Origin: Enchytraeus crypticus
Taxonomy: Eukaryota > Annelida > Clitellata > Enchytraeida > Enchytraeidae
Length of the DNA stretch: 64,000 nucleotides
Direction of reading: 5' to 3'
Assembly: GCA_905160935.1 (NCBI GenBank)
Contig: CAJHZI010000649.1
Location: forward strand, 2,856,001-2,920,000
Part shown: piece by piece, positions 1 to 10,546 of the stretch
Numbering within the stretch: the stretch's first letter is position 1
Layout: every line of letters begins with the position of its first letter
The notes under the pieces: model-generated
Told to the model about the DNA's origin: nothing
The model's database searches: none
What the model saw: the letters and a program-made list of their open reading frames with translations, nothing else
Position numbers and translations under genes: made by a program

Positions 1-31
<31 letters not shown>
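1..31. repeat. (TA)n microsatellite at window edge
   Basis: Pure TA dinucleotide run that continues off the left edge of the window. Confidence 0.95.
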
Positions 32-34
<3 letters not shown>

Positions 35-901
35 AAATGCCGTGGCAAAGAATGCAAAAAATATTCAAACAAGAGAGAAAAAATCCTATATCCTATGTTC
101 ATATGTTCCTACGAGTCTGATGGCATCCAATAAAACGCTCTCTGGGTATTTACAATAGCTAGCTCGTTCTTAAAACGTACATATAATATACAGTCAACAT
201 TTAATCAAACATGGGATCTCAACGATTATCAGCTAATGATAAATAAGACCAAATTAAATAAAATCATCGACTATCACCGTCATGACATTTGGTTTCATTC
301 AATAAGTACAAAGCACGATCTGTTTATATTTGTTGCAAATTACAGGTCCAAGGCAACTATTTCAATTCTTTTTCTGTCGTTACGCCATTCAAAGCAACCG
401 ATAGATCAACTGGACCCGTCTAATTAATGCTTTTACCAATTTTAAAATAGTGTTTGAATTTGGACAGATATTGTATTCTGAGAGATTTCTCGTAGCTTTC
501 ATCAATTATTTTAGTCGTCACTTACTACCTATGCAGTAAACGGTTAACTAGTTCTGGAATTTTTTAAATTATTATTCTCGACAAACACAATAACATCAAT
601 TTAGTTCAGCAATAGATAATCATAGCAACCATAACATCAATTACCAAATCAGTACTCATTGCTTTAATTATCAAGTAGACATATAGCAACTATAGCAGAT
701 GAAAAGTGTCTAATGGAGATAGCTTTAAAGATAGGACAAGACCTACAGCTTTACTACTTAAAAATGAATTGAGACCACAAACAGAGAATAATGTGATACT
801 ATGAAAGAGTTGGATAACTCGGTGAGAATGCATTATCAGATTAATTAAATCATAATTAATTACAGCTTAATATCACAAGAAATATATGCATACATTTATT
901 T
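32..901. other. AT-rich non-coding stretch, nothing recognised
   Basis: No gene, tRNA-like box or terminal repeat is visible. The only open frame (236-427) is short, has no recognisable domain and AT-rich random codon use, so it is not called. Confidence 0.6.
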
Positions 902-1108
902 CTAAAATATATGTATCACCAATATAAATATATGTATGACTTATCACTTACAAATATATGTATCACTTATCACTTCTAAATATATGTATTACTTATCGCT
1001 TCTAAATATATGTATCACTTATCACTTATAAATATATGTATCACTTATTCTTATATATGTAACATTTAATATCATTTATCTTACTTGAAATATATGTATC
1101 ACTTAGCA
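902..1108. repeat. 26-bp minisatellite
   Basis: About six to seven imperfect copies of a 26-bp unit built from AAATATATGTATCACTTATC plus CACTTCT-type ends. Copies degrade at both edges. Confidence 0.85.
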
Positions 1109-1327
1109 TTGTGCAATTAGTCAACAGTACAAAGAAGGTCATTACTCTGACAACCCAGCTGTAGGTGCATAAGACACAAGAATCTCATAATTTGTAACAG
1201 CAGATCGTTGCCGCTCAAGTACCTGTGCAATCAGGATGACGTCAAGTGATTTTAGTTTAGAATTGTTTTTTTGACTGTTTATTTCTGTTTATATTGTGTT
1301 TCTCAGTGATTTGGAGTTGATCCTGAA

Positions 1328-1373
1328 ATTAACATCTCTCTCTCTCTCTCTTTCTCCCTCTCCCTCCCTCCCT

Positions 1374-1420
<47 letters not shown>

Positions 1421-1421
1421 G
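1328..1421. repeat. CT-rich simple repeat
   Basis: (CT)n followed by (CCCT)n and again (CT)n: a long polypyrimidine/polypurine tract of roughly 90 bp. Confidence 0.95.
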
Positions 1422-1638
1422 AAAACTTTAAGATTTAATCATTTAATCTGCTTGACTTAGCCTAAAGTGCATCAATTCATTGGAAGGCTTACTCCAGGAA
1501 TGACGAGGTCTTATTAGTTCTATTTTGTATGTGTTAATAGTACCAGAGTCCGAAATACAGGGGTTCAGAAAAGTAAGGTCAGAATCTATCCATTATATTA
1601 TATAGGTCATTTATTCAGTAAAGTTCCAAACAACTTCA

Positions 1639-1696
<58 letters not shown>

Positions 1697-1725
1697 TACA
1701 CATATTTGTTTATTTAAATATATAT

Positions 1726-1768
<43 letters not shown>
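1639..1768. repeat. (CT)n-(TA)n compound microsatellite
   Basis: A CT run passes into TA runs, broken by about 35 bp of AT-rich sequence. The right end abuts the 3' end of a minus-strand SINE-D copy, so the TA run may have grown from that element's tail. Confidence 0.9.
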
Positions 1769-1771
<3 letters not shown>

Positions 1772-1774
1772 CGT

Positions 1775-2065
1775 TCTGCCAATTGGCAAGTCCAGGGTTC
1801 AAGTATCAAGTCCAAGATTCATAGTCACAGTACTCTTTCCTGCCATAGATCAACAAATTAATCCCCACACAAAATGGTATGCCCCAACCATACCTTAATT
1901 TCCTATAGCTTGGGAAAGTATGGCTTCTGACACGGTTGCCTTTCCAATTTTTGGGTTTTCCGCCTCTTACGACAAATGCATTAAACCTTTAGTCTATTCT
2001 TCACTGTCCCGGAAACAACACGGGAACAATATTCATCACAAAGAGAACAATATTTTTTCGTTGAT
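1775..2065 (-). mobile_element. SINE-D copy (SINE with LINE-F-like 3' tail)
   Basis: This interspersed repeat matches, by eye, copies at 5045-5398 (+), 43235-43450 (+) and 50795-51035 (-). Read on the minus strand it contains a core with CCCGTG...CCGGGACA...GAAGA...TTGTCGTAAGAGGCG. The middle contains ATACTTTCCCAAGCTATAGG, and the end has a small hairpin CTTGCCAATTGGCAG close to the (TA)n run. The open frame 1920-2177 lies within and past the repeat and is not considered a gene. The head type is unclear, as no convincing tRNA A/B box pair was found. Confidence 0.75.
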
Positions 2066-4234
2066 TGGCAAGCTTGTCAGCTTTGCTTTCCTTTCTTTAA
2101 ACACTAAACCTATATTAACATCAGCATATCAATCTTCTGCAGCAGTCAGCTGTTTCGTACTAATTGGATCCAATTAAGTGTTACAAGAACAGACAAAGGA
2201 CAAATATAGAAGACATGGTAAATAGTAATATTTGATGACAGTCGTGCGCATATACAGTATATCTAAGGATCTGCTTAACATGAACCTTGCACTAAAAGCA
2301 CACATTATAGTAAACTGAACGAGTATATAGTTCAATATAAATTATTCAGAGCTCTAAACGCCCCTGACCTATTATTTTCTGATCTGTATGAAAGACAGAC
2401 GCGAAAAGGAGGTTCGTTGTTTTGAAATAATTTTAGAAGCTCGGCAGAATGGTACGTCTCAAGGACCGGCGTATAGCAAAGCGCGCCTAATGGTCTAGTA
2501 AATAGTTAGGTTTATTGAGATCAACAAAACAGTGGCCAGACCTTTAAGTAAATATAAACTGGAATACATTGCCAGGCATACTTGAAGTTAACGTTTAGTT
2601 ATTGGTATGAAAATTTCTCTAACCTTGAACATGATTTCTTCATTGAATCATTAACCATTTTCAGTCTCGGTCTTCCTCTGATGCACATGCACCAATCCTT
2701 ACACATCGCCCTATAGAACCTCACTTAGAACACCTTTAAGATTTTAATATCATTAAGGTATTAAATTCTATTCTTGCTACTCAACACTCATTCGCTGTGC
2801 TAATTGAACGCCTGCCTGGTTGAAAACAGGAAATAAATGAAATTGCCTCGTGACGATAAATGTCAAAATAAAATAAAATGTACCGAGGATTACTCATATC
2901 ACCTAAATTGGGATTTTAAGTTTTAACGCAAGCGGATATTCAGTAAACCATTTTCATAATTGTGAAATTTTTCATATACAACAAGACACGGCGCACTAAA
3001 TCTTTTCGAGATCCTATCAACAGCATCTCAGTAGTTTAACCTAAGCAACTGTAACAATGGATAGTATAGCATCGTTTTTATGAGCATTCTGCAGGGATTT
3101 CGTCAAATAAAAAACATATCGAAAGTAGCAAATTATTATTATTGACAATTTAGTCCATAATTTAGTTACGCACGTATTAGTAAAATTGCAGGAGCGACGA
3201 AGAACGAATTATGGGATAACCATAAAATTAACTTATAGTCATATACATGTATAATCTATTAACCAACCATCCACAGCTAACATCTGTTCAGAAGCCTTTA
3301 AAATGATGTTTTTGTTTTAATATATTAGACGAAGTTCAATTTAAAAGATTGTGTAAAATTCACGAACATTATTTGTACGACTACAGTATACAATACTCAA
3401 ATCAAATCGGATTATGCATATAGTATTCTGCTCCAGCTAATCTGATTGATGAGCTGGTATGATATGTGCTTAACTACATTTAGTTAACTTGCGTACATTC
3501 AAATGAAGCCTCTGTGAGTGTCAGAATTTGATACCGAACACTGAGAGATCACATTAATTTGTGGCCACTACCCTGAGTAGTAGGCGGTTAATTATACACT
3601 CAAATTTCCGAATTAAGAGCCCCTCAGTAAGGGTTATAATTTAACAATTTCTTTTGCATTAGTCTCTAAATTTGGCTGAGTCAACGGTATATTTTTCGGT
3701 TAGTGCAAGCCTGTGGTGAATGATACTGATTGGCACTACGTTTGTGTCTCATATTTTAATTGATAAGCCTCCGCAAAACGCAGTTTAAATTCGTCTGTAG
3801 ACCCTGTAGGCCTATTGCATGTTTAGACTCATTCATATATCTTGCATTGCTATTCTACTTTAGCACTAGGAATTTCGCTTCAGAATTGCCTATCTGCGGT
3901 TAGTGTTCACTCGGTCAATATAATATCGTCGCAAGGACAGAATGCAGACATGTTTATACACAAAGAATTTCGAGTATATAGGGCAGACAGTGCACTGCGG
4001 TCTTCGAAACTCATCTAAGACAAATGGCTATAGTTCATCATAGGTTACATATGTATATTAGGATAATAGTTATATATTGTTATATTAGTGATATTAATGC
4101 GGTTTTAAGAACATCGGGTTCCTGGTTTCACGAGAACTCTACGGAGTGAATCAGTCAGAAATTGTAGTTGTGATCAAGCGGACTGTTCAACATACGACCA
4201 TCAAACTAGATCAAATCAATCAATCAATCAATCA
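2066..4234. other. Non-coding stretch, nothing recognised
   Basis: About 2.2 kb of AT-rich sequence. No open frame with recognisable domains, no clear repeat shared with the rest of the window and no RNA gene were seen. Old, diverged repeats cannot be excluded by eye. Confidence 0.55.
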
Positions 4235-4312
4235 ATCAACCAATCAATCAATAAGGATTTAACGTCCGATTCCTCGCCATAAGGCAGGGCCAGGAACGTC
4301 ATAATCATCAGA
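4235..4312 (-). mobile_element. Family E-type 3' end with (ATTG)n tail
   Basis: On the minus strand the sequence runs GGCCCTGCCTTATGGCGAGG, then AATCGGACGTTAAATCC, then a (TTGATTGA)n simple-repeat tail. The GAGGAAnCGGACGTTAAA block is the same as the 3' end of family E (9567-9735). The upstream part is closest to 26025-26095. It is probably a truncated SINE or LINE 3' end. Confidence 0.6.
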
Positions 4313-4710
4313 ATCTGTATTAGTGAAAGTCAATAACCTAGGATGTTAATTGAATGCTGCATATGACTAGATAGTGTATTATGTTGTGGATGTCATATGA
4401 CGGAGAACTAAAAGTTATGTAAAAAATTATAACCATTCTTTCGTAGCTGAATCATAACCAATTCATTAACTGATGGCACAATATTCAATTAATTCATAAT
4501 TATACGTATAATTTAAGAAAGCTTCTAGATCTGTACGGCAACGAAAAAGGAAATTGCAAGTTAATTACAATTTCTCTTGCCTTCGCATATCAATAGTAAT
4601 ATTCTTCGGCTATTTGTGAAGAAAGCGATGAGTGAGATATTTAGAGTCCACCCGGGTCTAGTATGGATCAGAGAGAATAACTTTAGGTGGCCTAATAGAC
4701 GATTAATAAT

Positions 4711-5040
4711 TAGACGGCGGGATTAAGCGCAATTGGTTTAGGTGCACGTCAATAATCGAAGTTAAGCTATATCGGCCTCGGTTAGTAATTTGTGGATGAC
4801 CACCTTGGAAGACCAAGTTCTGACTGCTTTGAAGGAAAGGGAAAAATCCTTGGGTGATGGAAGGTTATTCTTAAATCAGCGCCGGCTGCAATTGATGCGC
4901 CATCAAAAGGCAGCGATTACTAATACCGTGGAGAGGAAGGAGGAAATGGGCATTAAACAAGAATCTGTGCTTCCTGACCCAGTGTGCCGTTATTTGTATG
5001 TTATGTTTAATATGATATCTAACAACAAAAGCCCTTCATA
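4711..5040 (+). mobile_element. 5S rRNA-derived SINE (SINE3-like), copy 1
   Basis: The first ~110 bp resemble 5S rRNA and its internal polymerase III promoter. GAAGTTAAGC (4757-4767) corresponds to 5S GAAGCTAAGC. CGGCCTCGGTTAGTA corresponds to the intermediate element. TGACCACCTTGGAAGACC (4797-4814) corresponds to box C, GAGACCGCCTGGGAATACC. The 5S-like head is followed by a ~200-bp body ending near CTTCCTGACCCAGTGT. That body is shared, base for base over long runs, with the minus-strand copy at 18265-18608. A repeat made of a 5S head and a shared unrelated body is a SINE, not a 5S gene or pseudogene. The open frame 4790-5059 falls inside it and is rejected as coding. A SINE-D copy follows directly. 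Confidence 0.8.
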
Positions 5041-5044
5041 TTTT

Positions 5045-5398
5045 CAAGTCGGTATTTGATATTGATTCCCGTGCTGTGTTCGGGACACTGAAGATAGACT
5101 AATCGGAGAATTCACGTGTCGTAAGAAGCGACTGAGCTAGAGACAAGGAAGGCAAAGAGCCATAACCAAGTAAGGCAAAGCGAAATCAACTCTGAAGCCA
5201 TTTTATTCCCAAGCTATAGGCAACATCACCCACTACATTAAGATTTGGATAAGGTATAGCCTACTGTGAAGGGATTAGCTCGTTTATCGACGGAGTGCAT
5301 TTAATGGAGCGCGAAATGCAGCACGGGCTAGTAAGAATATTTACCTTGGATCTGCCACTTGGCAGAACATTAGAGTGGAGAGAAATTTTATATTGGCT
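5045..5398 (+). mobile_element. SINE-D copy, most complete in the window
   Basis: Order on the plus strand: a core of ~65 bp with TTCCCGTGCTGTGTTCGGGA and GTGTCGTAAGAAGCGAC. Next comes a middle block with CTCTGAAGCCATTTTATTCC, then GTGAAGGGATTAGCTCGTTT. The 3' end, TTTACCTTGGATCTGCCA, is followed by CTTGGCAG, which forms a small hairpin. That 3' end is nearly the same as the end of the LINE-F elements (30624-31955 and others). It sits directly after the 5S-derived SINE, so the two may also be read as one composite. The minus-strand 5S copy, however, is not followed by SINE-D. Confidence 0.75.
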
Positions 5399-5611
5399 AA
5401 CAAAATTGTCTGAAGAATTAGCTCTACTAGATTAGAAATAAAATTAAATAGAAGTTGAGCAGTCCATAAAGGCATTTCTGATAATAAAATAAATGCTAAA
5501 TATTTTAATCATAGCACGTATCCAATGACCATAAAGTATTAGGCCGGTTTTGAGACCAAGTTCATTAGCGACAGAGACGTCATTAAAAATTATATTCTTA
5601 CCAAGCGAACA

Positions 5612-5912
5612 CTAACTAGCAATCTGGAGGTCTAACCGATGAACATTGACGAGCAATCTAGACGCCTAACGGATGAACACTGACGATTAATGTAGACGCC
5701 TAACAGATGAACACTAACAATTAATCTAGACGCCTAACCGATGAACACTAACGATTAATCTAGACGCCTAACCGATGAACACTGACGAGCAATCTAGACG
5801 TCTAACCGATGAACACTGATGAGCAATCAAGACGTCTAACCGATGAACACTAACGATTAATCTAGACGTCTAACGGATGAACTCTAACGATTAATCTAGA
5901 CGCCTAACCGCT
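5612..5912. repeat. 34-bp minisatellite
   Basis: About nine copies with a strict 34-bp period (CCGATGAACACTnACGA, then GCAATCTAGACGCCTAA). Adjacent copies start at 5638, 5672 and 5706. Units differ mainly by GACGAGCAAT versus AACGATTAAT, so at least two unit variants alternate. Confidence 0.92.
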
Positions 5913-6670
5913 GCTGTACGGGTCAGGACTAGCAGATAAAGACGCAGTAAAATCTTCATTTCACCAAGGCGGTCTACACCCTATCAACGCTGTTTCATTC
6001 TTTAACCTGATAATTGAACAGGGACGTGAGCTGGTGCCTTGCACACGATGGAGCGAGAATGTGAAGGGAGGCTCCCTCCTCCTTTGATACTTGAGCGAAG
6101 GGGATGAGTTAGTCAATGTATAATCTCGAGAGAATAGCTTAATGCTCGATTTATTAAGTCTACCCAATGCTAGTCAGCTATTCTTTTATAGAAAATATCA
6201 TTGATGGAAAGAATGTACCTTATAGCTGTTATTTGATTTTCGAAAATTTACTACCGAAATTTTAAATCTAACATTTAATTTTAATTCAGGTAATTCATCA
6301 TAAGAGGTTACATTGAATTTAACATATAGATGATAGTAATTCATTACAAATTTAGTGGCTTTTCTTTTTTGCTGCGAGAGTTTTAGGCACTACCGCAACT
6401 TAATCCTGATGGGTTATCACCGAGAAAACGCCACATTTTTTCAGCTCACTCGCTAGTGTACGGTAATTGATAGCATGTTGAATTGTGTTTGGGAGGGGAC
6501 ACTCATAGCGGGATGTCTACATGGGTTGTGGGGCTGCTAAGGAGACGTACAAAGAACCGTATTAACAGATAGAGATAAACACACCCTCATTATCATCCTT
6601 TCCATCTGTATGAACAGTTTCATAGACGATTGAAGGCTTTTCCCTTTGACCTCTCCTATTCAGCCATTGT
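5913..6670. other. Non-coding stretch, nothing recognised
   Basis: No gene or repeat identified. A somewhat GC-richer patch at 5960-6080 has a short minus-strand open frame without a recognisable domain, not called. Confidence 0.5.
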
Positions 6671-6674
6671 ACAG

Positions 6675-6862
6675 GAACTGAGACCAACACGTAAATTTCC
6701 TTTCACTAGTACCCTTCCTCGGACTGACTTCTCGGATTTTGGCTTGCACCGTTTTTGGACCCACACTCTTCTCTTCGGATTGGATTTGGTACCATAGTGC
6801 TCAATGTTGTCACGGACAACAGTAGCACTCTAATGCTGTTATTGTTGTTGTTGATATAATAA
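6675..6862 (+). mobile_element. Family F interspersed repeat
   Basis: Shares with 39140-39275 and 45320-45515, all on the same strand, the ordered blocks GACTGACTTCTCGGATTTTGG, CACCGTTTTGGAC, GGATTTGGT, ATAGTGCTCAA and GGACAACA, ending in a simple (TTG/TTA)n tail. The tail places the 3' end on the right. No pol III head was recognised, so it could be a SINE or a truncated LINE 3' UTR. Confidence 0.6.
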
Positions 6863-7164
6863 ACACAGAGTCCAGAGGTGACAGAGACAGACAAGAAGCG
6901 ATAGAGATAGAGATACAATGGGTGCGTAGGTATAGGCAGAACAAATAAGGAGGAATAATAACATAGTATAGGGCAATGATTTTCTAAGATTGTATCTTGC
7001 ACTTTTAATGCTTCTTGTTTAAGCATTGTACTGTTTAGTCAATTATCAATGTGACAAGGCTTATGCATATCCGAGATTTTACTATCTAGTCAGCTCGATT
7101 GAGAATTGATCTCCGGACCTCAGGAACTGGGATTAATGACCAAAATATGAAGAAACAGAATCAC

Positions 7165-7312
7165 CTAAAACCTAAAAGTCTTACGCTGATATCTAAGTCA
7201 GTTTCGTCTCTCAAAAGTGATATCGGTAACGGGCGAGTCACTGATTTGAACTGCCCAATACTAGTTGATCCGCAGTCGGATATCTTGCCGGCATCGCCAT
7301 TGGCTACAGTCA
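7165..7312 (-). mobile_element. SINE-A copy, diverged
   Basis: On the minus strand it has TGGCGATGCCGGCAAGATA in the A-box position, then GATCAACTAGT, a decayed B box and GACGGGCGAG-like junction, then the 3' body matching other SINE-A copies. The two overlapping open frames here are products of the repeat. Confidence 0.65.
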
Positions 7313-7837
7313 GTATATAAGTATTGAGAGATAGAGACACAGAGTATTTTGAACACACAGAAACAAAACAAGTGTCAAGTAGTAGCATTGAGACAGGAGG
7401 TGTATAAGAAGTAACAAGAACAGAGAGAAACAATGAGTAGTATAGAGAGACAGAGACATACAAGAAGGTAGATAAAGAGACTGACTGAACTCGATGAGCA
7501 AGTAGGCGCCAGTGTGGAGCAAACTATAGTCCAGATATCTGTGGATTTAGTTCATCGCGTCTCAGATATGCAGTGATCGCGTAGACAGATAGACGTTGCG
7601 TTTAATATGTGCAAGCGAAGGTTTAATATAAAATCATTTGCTAATCATTAAATCATTTGCAAATAATTAAAATCATTGACATCATTTGCTATTCATTAAA
7701 GTTAAAGATAATTAAATGTGAATATCTGAGCAATTTCTTAGAGGTTCTATCAAGTATTATTATTTAAGTTAAGAGAAGCGTAACACTGTACATGCAATTA
7801 CAACTCATAGATGGATGGATTGGTCAGTATGTCTTAC

Positions 7838-8052
7838 TAGAGTAGGGATAACGTCATGAAGTTTTAAATGACGCATCCTGAGGTGTATTGAAATCTCGTG
7901 GTTTCGAATCCCAGCCGCGCAGATCTAAGAGTAAAACATCGGACATTCACTGGACTGGTTATACGGAAAATGGTCTAAATTGCTTAATGGTTTAAAAATG
8001 TGGTATTAAAAGTGATAAATATCAACATAGTTGAACATTTCACTATACTACT
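7838..8052 (+). mobile_element. SINE-B copy 1 (tRNA-derived, distinct body)
   Basis: A ~210-bp repeat matched along its whole length by a minus-strand copy at 50570-50785. GTGGTTTCGAATCCCAG (7898-7914) is a near-perfect pol III B box. The A box is not clear. The body has a conserved block TCGGACATTCACTGGACTGG followed by TTATACGGAAAATGGTCTAA, and the copies end together at CATTTCACTATA. The ends and B box point to a SINE unrelated in body to SINE-A. Confidence 0.75.
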
Positions 8053-8075
8053 GTATATTGATAAAGAGAAGCTAG

Positions 8076-8077
8076 AA

Positions 8078-8116
<39 letters not shown>

Positions 8117-8130
8117 GAGAGTGCGAGAAA
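8076..8130. repeat. (GA)n microsatellite
   Basis: GA run with two GC interruptions. Confidence 0.95.
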
Positions 8131-8484
8131 GGAAATGGCGAGAGGTAAAATTTAGAAAGATGCAATATTCTTCGTCCAATAAGTCGAATGAAAGTATTCG
8201 AATGGACTCAAAGAATTTCCGGCGTAAAGAGATAGATATAATAATCACTCTGCTAGTTATGCTATTCAACCCGTGCAGTAATTAAATATTAACTTAAGAA
8301 TTTTGTATATGAAGTATGTATTATATAAAAATAATTGTATCCAAATACTATTTATAAATTGTATGAATGAATAAGTCATACATTACATGTAGCTAGGCAA
8401 TACATGTACATGTACATGTACATAGCACATTTTAATATTATTTTATAACGCCTATTTCATTGCCGTTTTATCGCATAAATGCCA

Positions 8485-8618
8485 CTGGCTGGAGCCAGTG
8501 GCGCAGTCGGTAAGATACTCGACCGCGGATCAGTAGGTGCGGGTTCAAATCCTGGGCTCGTCCGTCACTGACATCGCTTTCGAGTGAGGAAACTGACGTT
8601 AGCCTTAGCTTTAGATTT
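8485..8618 (+). mobile_element. SINE-A copy (tRNA-derived)
   Basis: The head carries an A box TGGCGCAGTCGG (consensus TRGYNNARNNGG) and a B box GGTTCAAATCC, 50-60 bp apart, as in a tRNA-derived SINE. The 5' end CTGGCTGGAGCCAG can fold as a hairpin. After the head come CGTCACTGACATCGCTTTCG and then the 3' end GAGGAAACTGACGTTAGCC with TTAGCTTT. Ten further copies or remnants are in the window. Confidence 0.88.
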
Positions 8619-8718
8619 TTAAACATAATAATAGTTATAAAATGCGTCTTAAATAAGTCTAACAATTAGATTAACAATTTTATATAATTGCAAGATTATA
8701 TTAGTAAAATCTCATAAA

Positions 8719-8986
8719 CAGTGGCAGATCCAGGGGGAGGGGACAAGGGGGTCATGGCCCCCTAGAAGTTTCTATCATGCAATTTTTGTTTAAACTATGT
8801 TAACGAAGAGGAATTTAACTTTCAGTTAATCAGTGACGGGTGGAAGATCCAGGGGAGGGCCCACGCTCACGCATTTTATGGTCAATCATATACACATGAC
8901 AGGTTCCACTAATCGAAACGGTTTCCCGTCAAAGAAGGTAAAAAAATATTCCTCCCCCCCCGAAAACATTTCTGGATCCGCCTCTG
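8719..8986. mobile_element. hAT-type MITE, 268 bp
   Basis: Terminal inverted repeats are CAGTGGCAGATCCAG (left, 8719) and CTGGATCCGCCTCTG (right, ending 8986), 12-13 of 15 matching. The flanking 8-bp sequences CTCATAAA (8711-8718) and CTCGTAAA (8987-8994) differ at one base and read as an 8-bp target site duplication, the hAT hallmark. There is no transposase. A second left-end-like motif, CAGTGACGGGTGGAAGATCC, begins at 8831 and suggests a nested or duplicated end. The open frame 8833-9072 is not a gene. Confidence 0.78.
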
Positions 8987-8994
8987 CTCGTAAA

Positions 8995-9566
8995 TTAATT
9001 ATTTATTCAATATATGCTGCAGGAAAAATAAAACTATGTAAGATGGATGAATACTACAAGCAAGTAGAATAGCGAGAGCAAACAATCAGAATGGCTAGTT
9101 TACGTCGAAGCTATAATTCATACCAGTCGTGCTTAAACGAGAGTTGTTTCATTGTACACAGTCTCTGAGAGACGAGTCATTGGCTGCGATGATCTCGTGA
9201 TTTGGCAATTATCATAGTTTTGCATGAAATTATCAAGAGCTCTGACCGTATGACCAATTACCAATTGGCGGCCTGAACGATGTCGTGACAGCTATGAGCT
9301 CCTGCAATAAGCTGCGTTATTGTATAACAGATACTTTCAGTCTACAAACTTACAAACTTAAACAGTCAAACTGTTCGAAAGACATAGTTTTTGATATCTG
9401 AGTACATTTATATACATTATTATACGTATATATACATAATTTTATATAAATTACCTAAATATAGGCCTATACATATGTATATATATATTCAATATCTACA
9501 TAAATAATTCAAAATATAAATTATTACACATATTATAGACTAGTACATACATCCTGCCTGACTGTT
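8995..9566. other. Non-coding stretch
   Basis: No gene recognised. It includes an AT-rich run with TATATA-type simple sequence around 9410-9490. Confidence 0.5.
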
Positions 9567-9735
9567 TTTTGATCACCGGACCGGCACCGTTTATGATCTT
9601 TTTCTTTCTATTCATAACATGTTTATTCAGATGGTTTGGGGTGAATCGTTTTGTGGTGACGTGTGATGTGGGGACGTCCCTGACATCATCCATGTATGAG
9701 GAAGCGGACGTTAAACCTTTATTATTATTAATACA
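9567..9735 (+). mobile_element. Family E SINE-like element, copy 1
   Basis: A ~165-bp repeat shared with 43878-44043 (-). It starts at TTTGATCACCGGACCGG, passes GATGTGGGGACGTCCCTGAC, and ends GAGGAAGCGGACGTTAAACC followed by a (TTA)n tail. The 3' ~22 bp are close to the 3' end of SINE-A (GGAAACTGACGTTAACC). No clear A and B boxes were seen, so the head is unidentified. The minus open frame 9496-9693 is spurious. Confidence 0.68.
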
Positions 9736-10546
9736 TGTATATTAGAATAGAGGTAGGCTATAGTTCGCTTTACGACTTTTTAGCTATATAGTATATTATC
9801 CGCTGTTTATTTATATTAGTTATTAGAGTGCCTTCACAATATGTCGCTTAATTTAACGTTTGCAATCTTGTTGACTGGTGATAAAGTAATGGCGGTTTTG
9901 AGACGATTTCTTTTTTTATATATTTAATTACATATCAAAACTGGTCTAAATAGACCAACCATTTATTTTAAATTGACCATATTGAACATATTTAAATAAC
10001 TACACGATATAATGCTAAAATAAATCCATTGATAATTATTTTATCTGTAAGATAAAATAAGTGATAGTAGGACTACTTAACACTAACGTTCAAATCATAG
10101 ATGCTCTCAAAGAAATAAAATAATTACATAACATTAAACTACTAAACCATAAATAGCCTGTATAGTATTTATACTGTACATGAATAGACTGCATACTGTT
10201 TTAACTTCACGATCAAATGTTCTCAAAGAAATAAAATAATTAAATATCCAACATACACTACATAGCAATAGACTGCATACTGCTTATACTATAGCATGCG
10301 TATGAACCCATGTTCTTCACAATTATAAAGTGAGGACATTGACAGAAATTCTTCACAAAATATCTTGAAGTTCAAACAAAATCTAACAAAATTAAAATGC
10401 AAGTTTTACATGAAAAGAAATTAGCTGGACATATTGGCACTGCTTCTGTTATTTGGTATTATCCTCAATTCTACTATAACATTAATGCATTTATGCACGC
10501 AGAGTAATTAAGAAGCTTAGGTTATTGTAATTCTGGATTCGCTAGA
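9736..10546. other. AT-rich non-coding stretch
   Basis: No gene recognised. Two partly similar segments around 10080-10160 and 10200-10280 share CAAAGAAATAAAATAATTA and TAGACTGCATACTG, a diverged direct duplication of ~115 bp period. Confidence 0.5.

Noticed and set aside
4711-4835. True 5S rRNA gene or pseudogene
   Set aside because: The same non-5S body follows the head in two copies, which marks a SINE rather than a 5S gene.
4790-5059. 89-codon plus-strand ORF
   Set aside because: It lies within the 5S-derived SINE and shares its sequence with the minus-strand copy at 18265-18608; no coding signal beyond the repeat.
8485-8560. Functional tRNA gene at SINE-A heads
   Set aside because: A and B boxes are present, but the acceptor arms do not pair properly and the head recurs with the same body many times.
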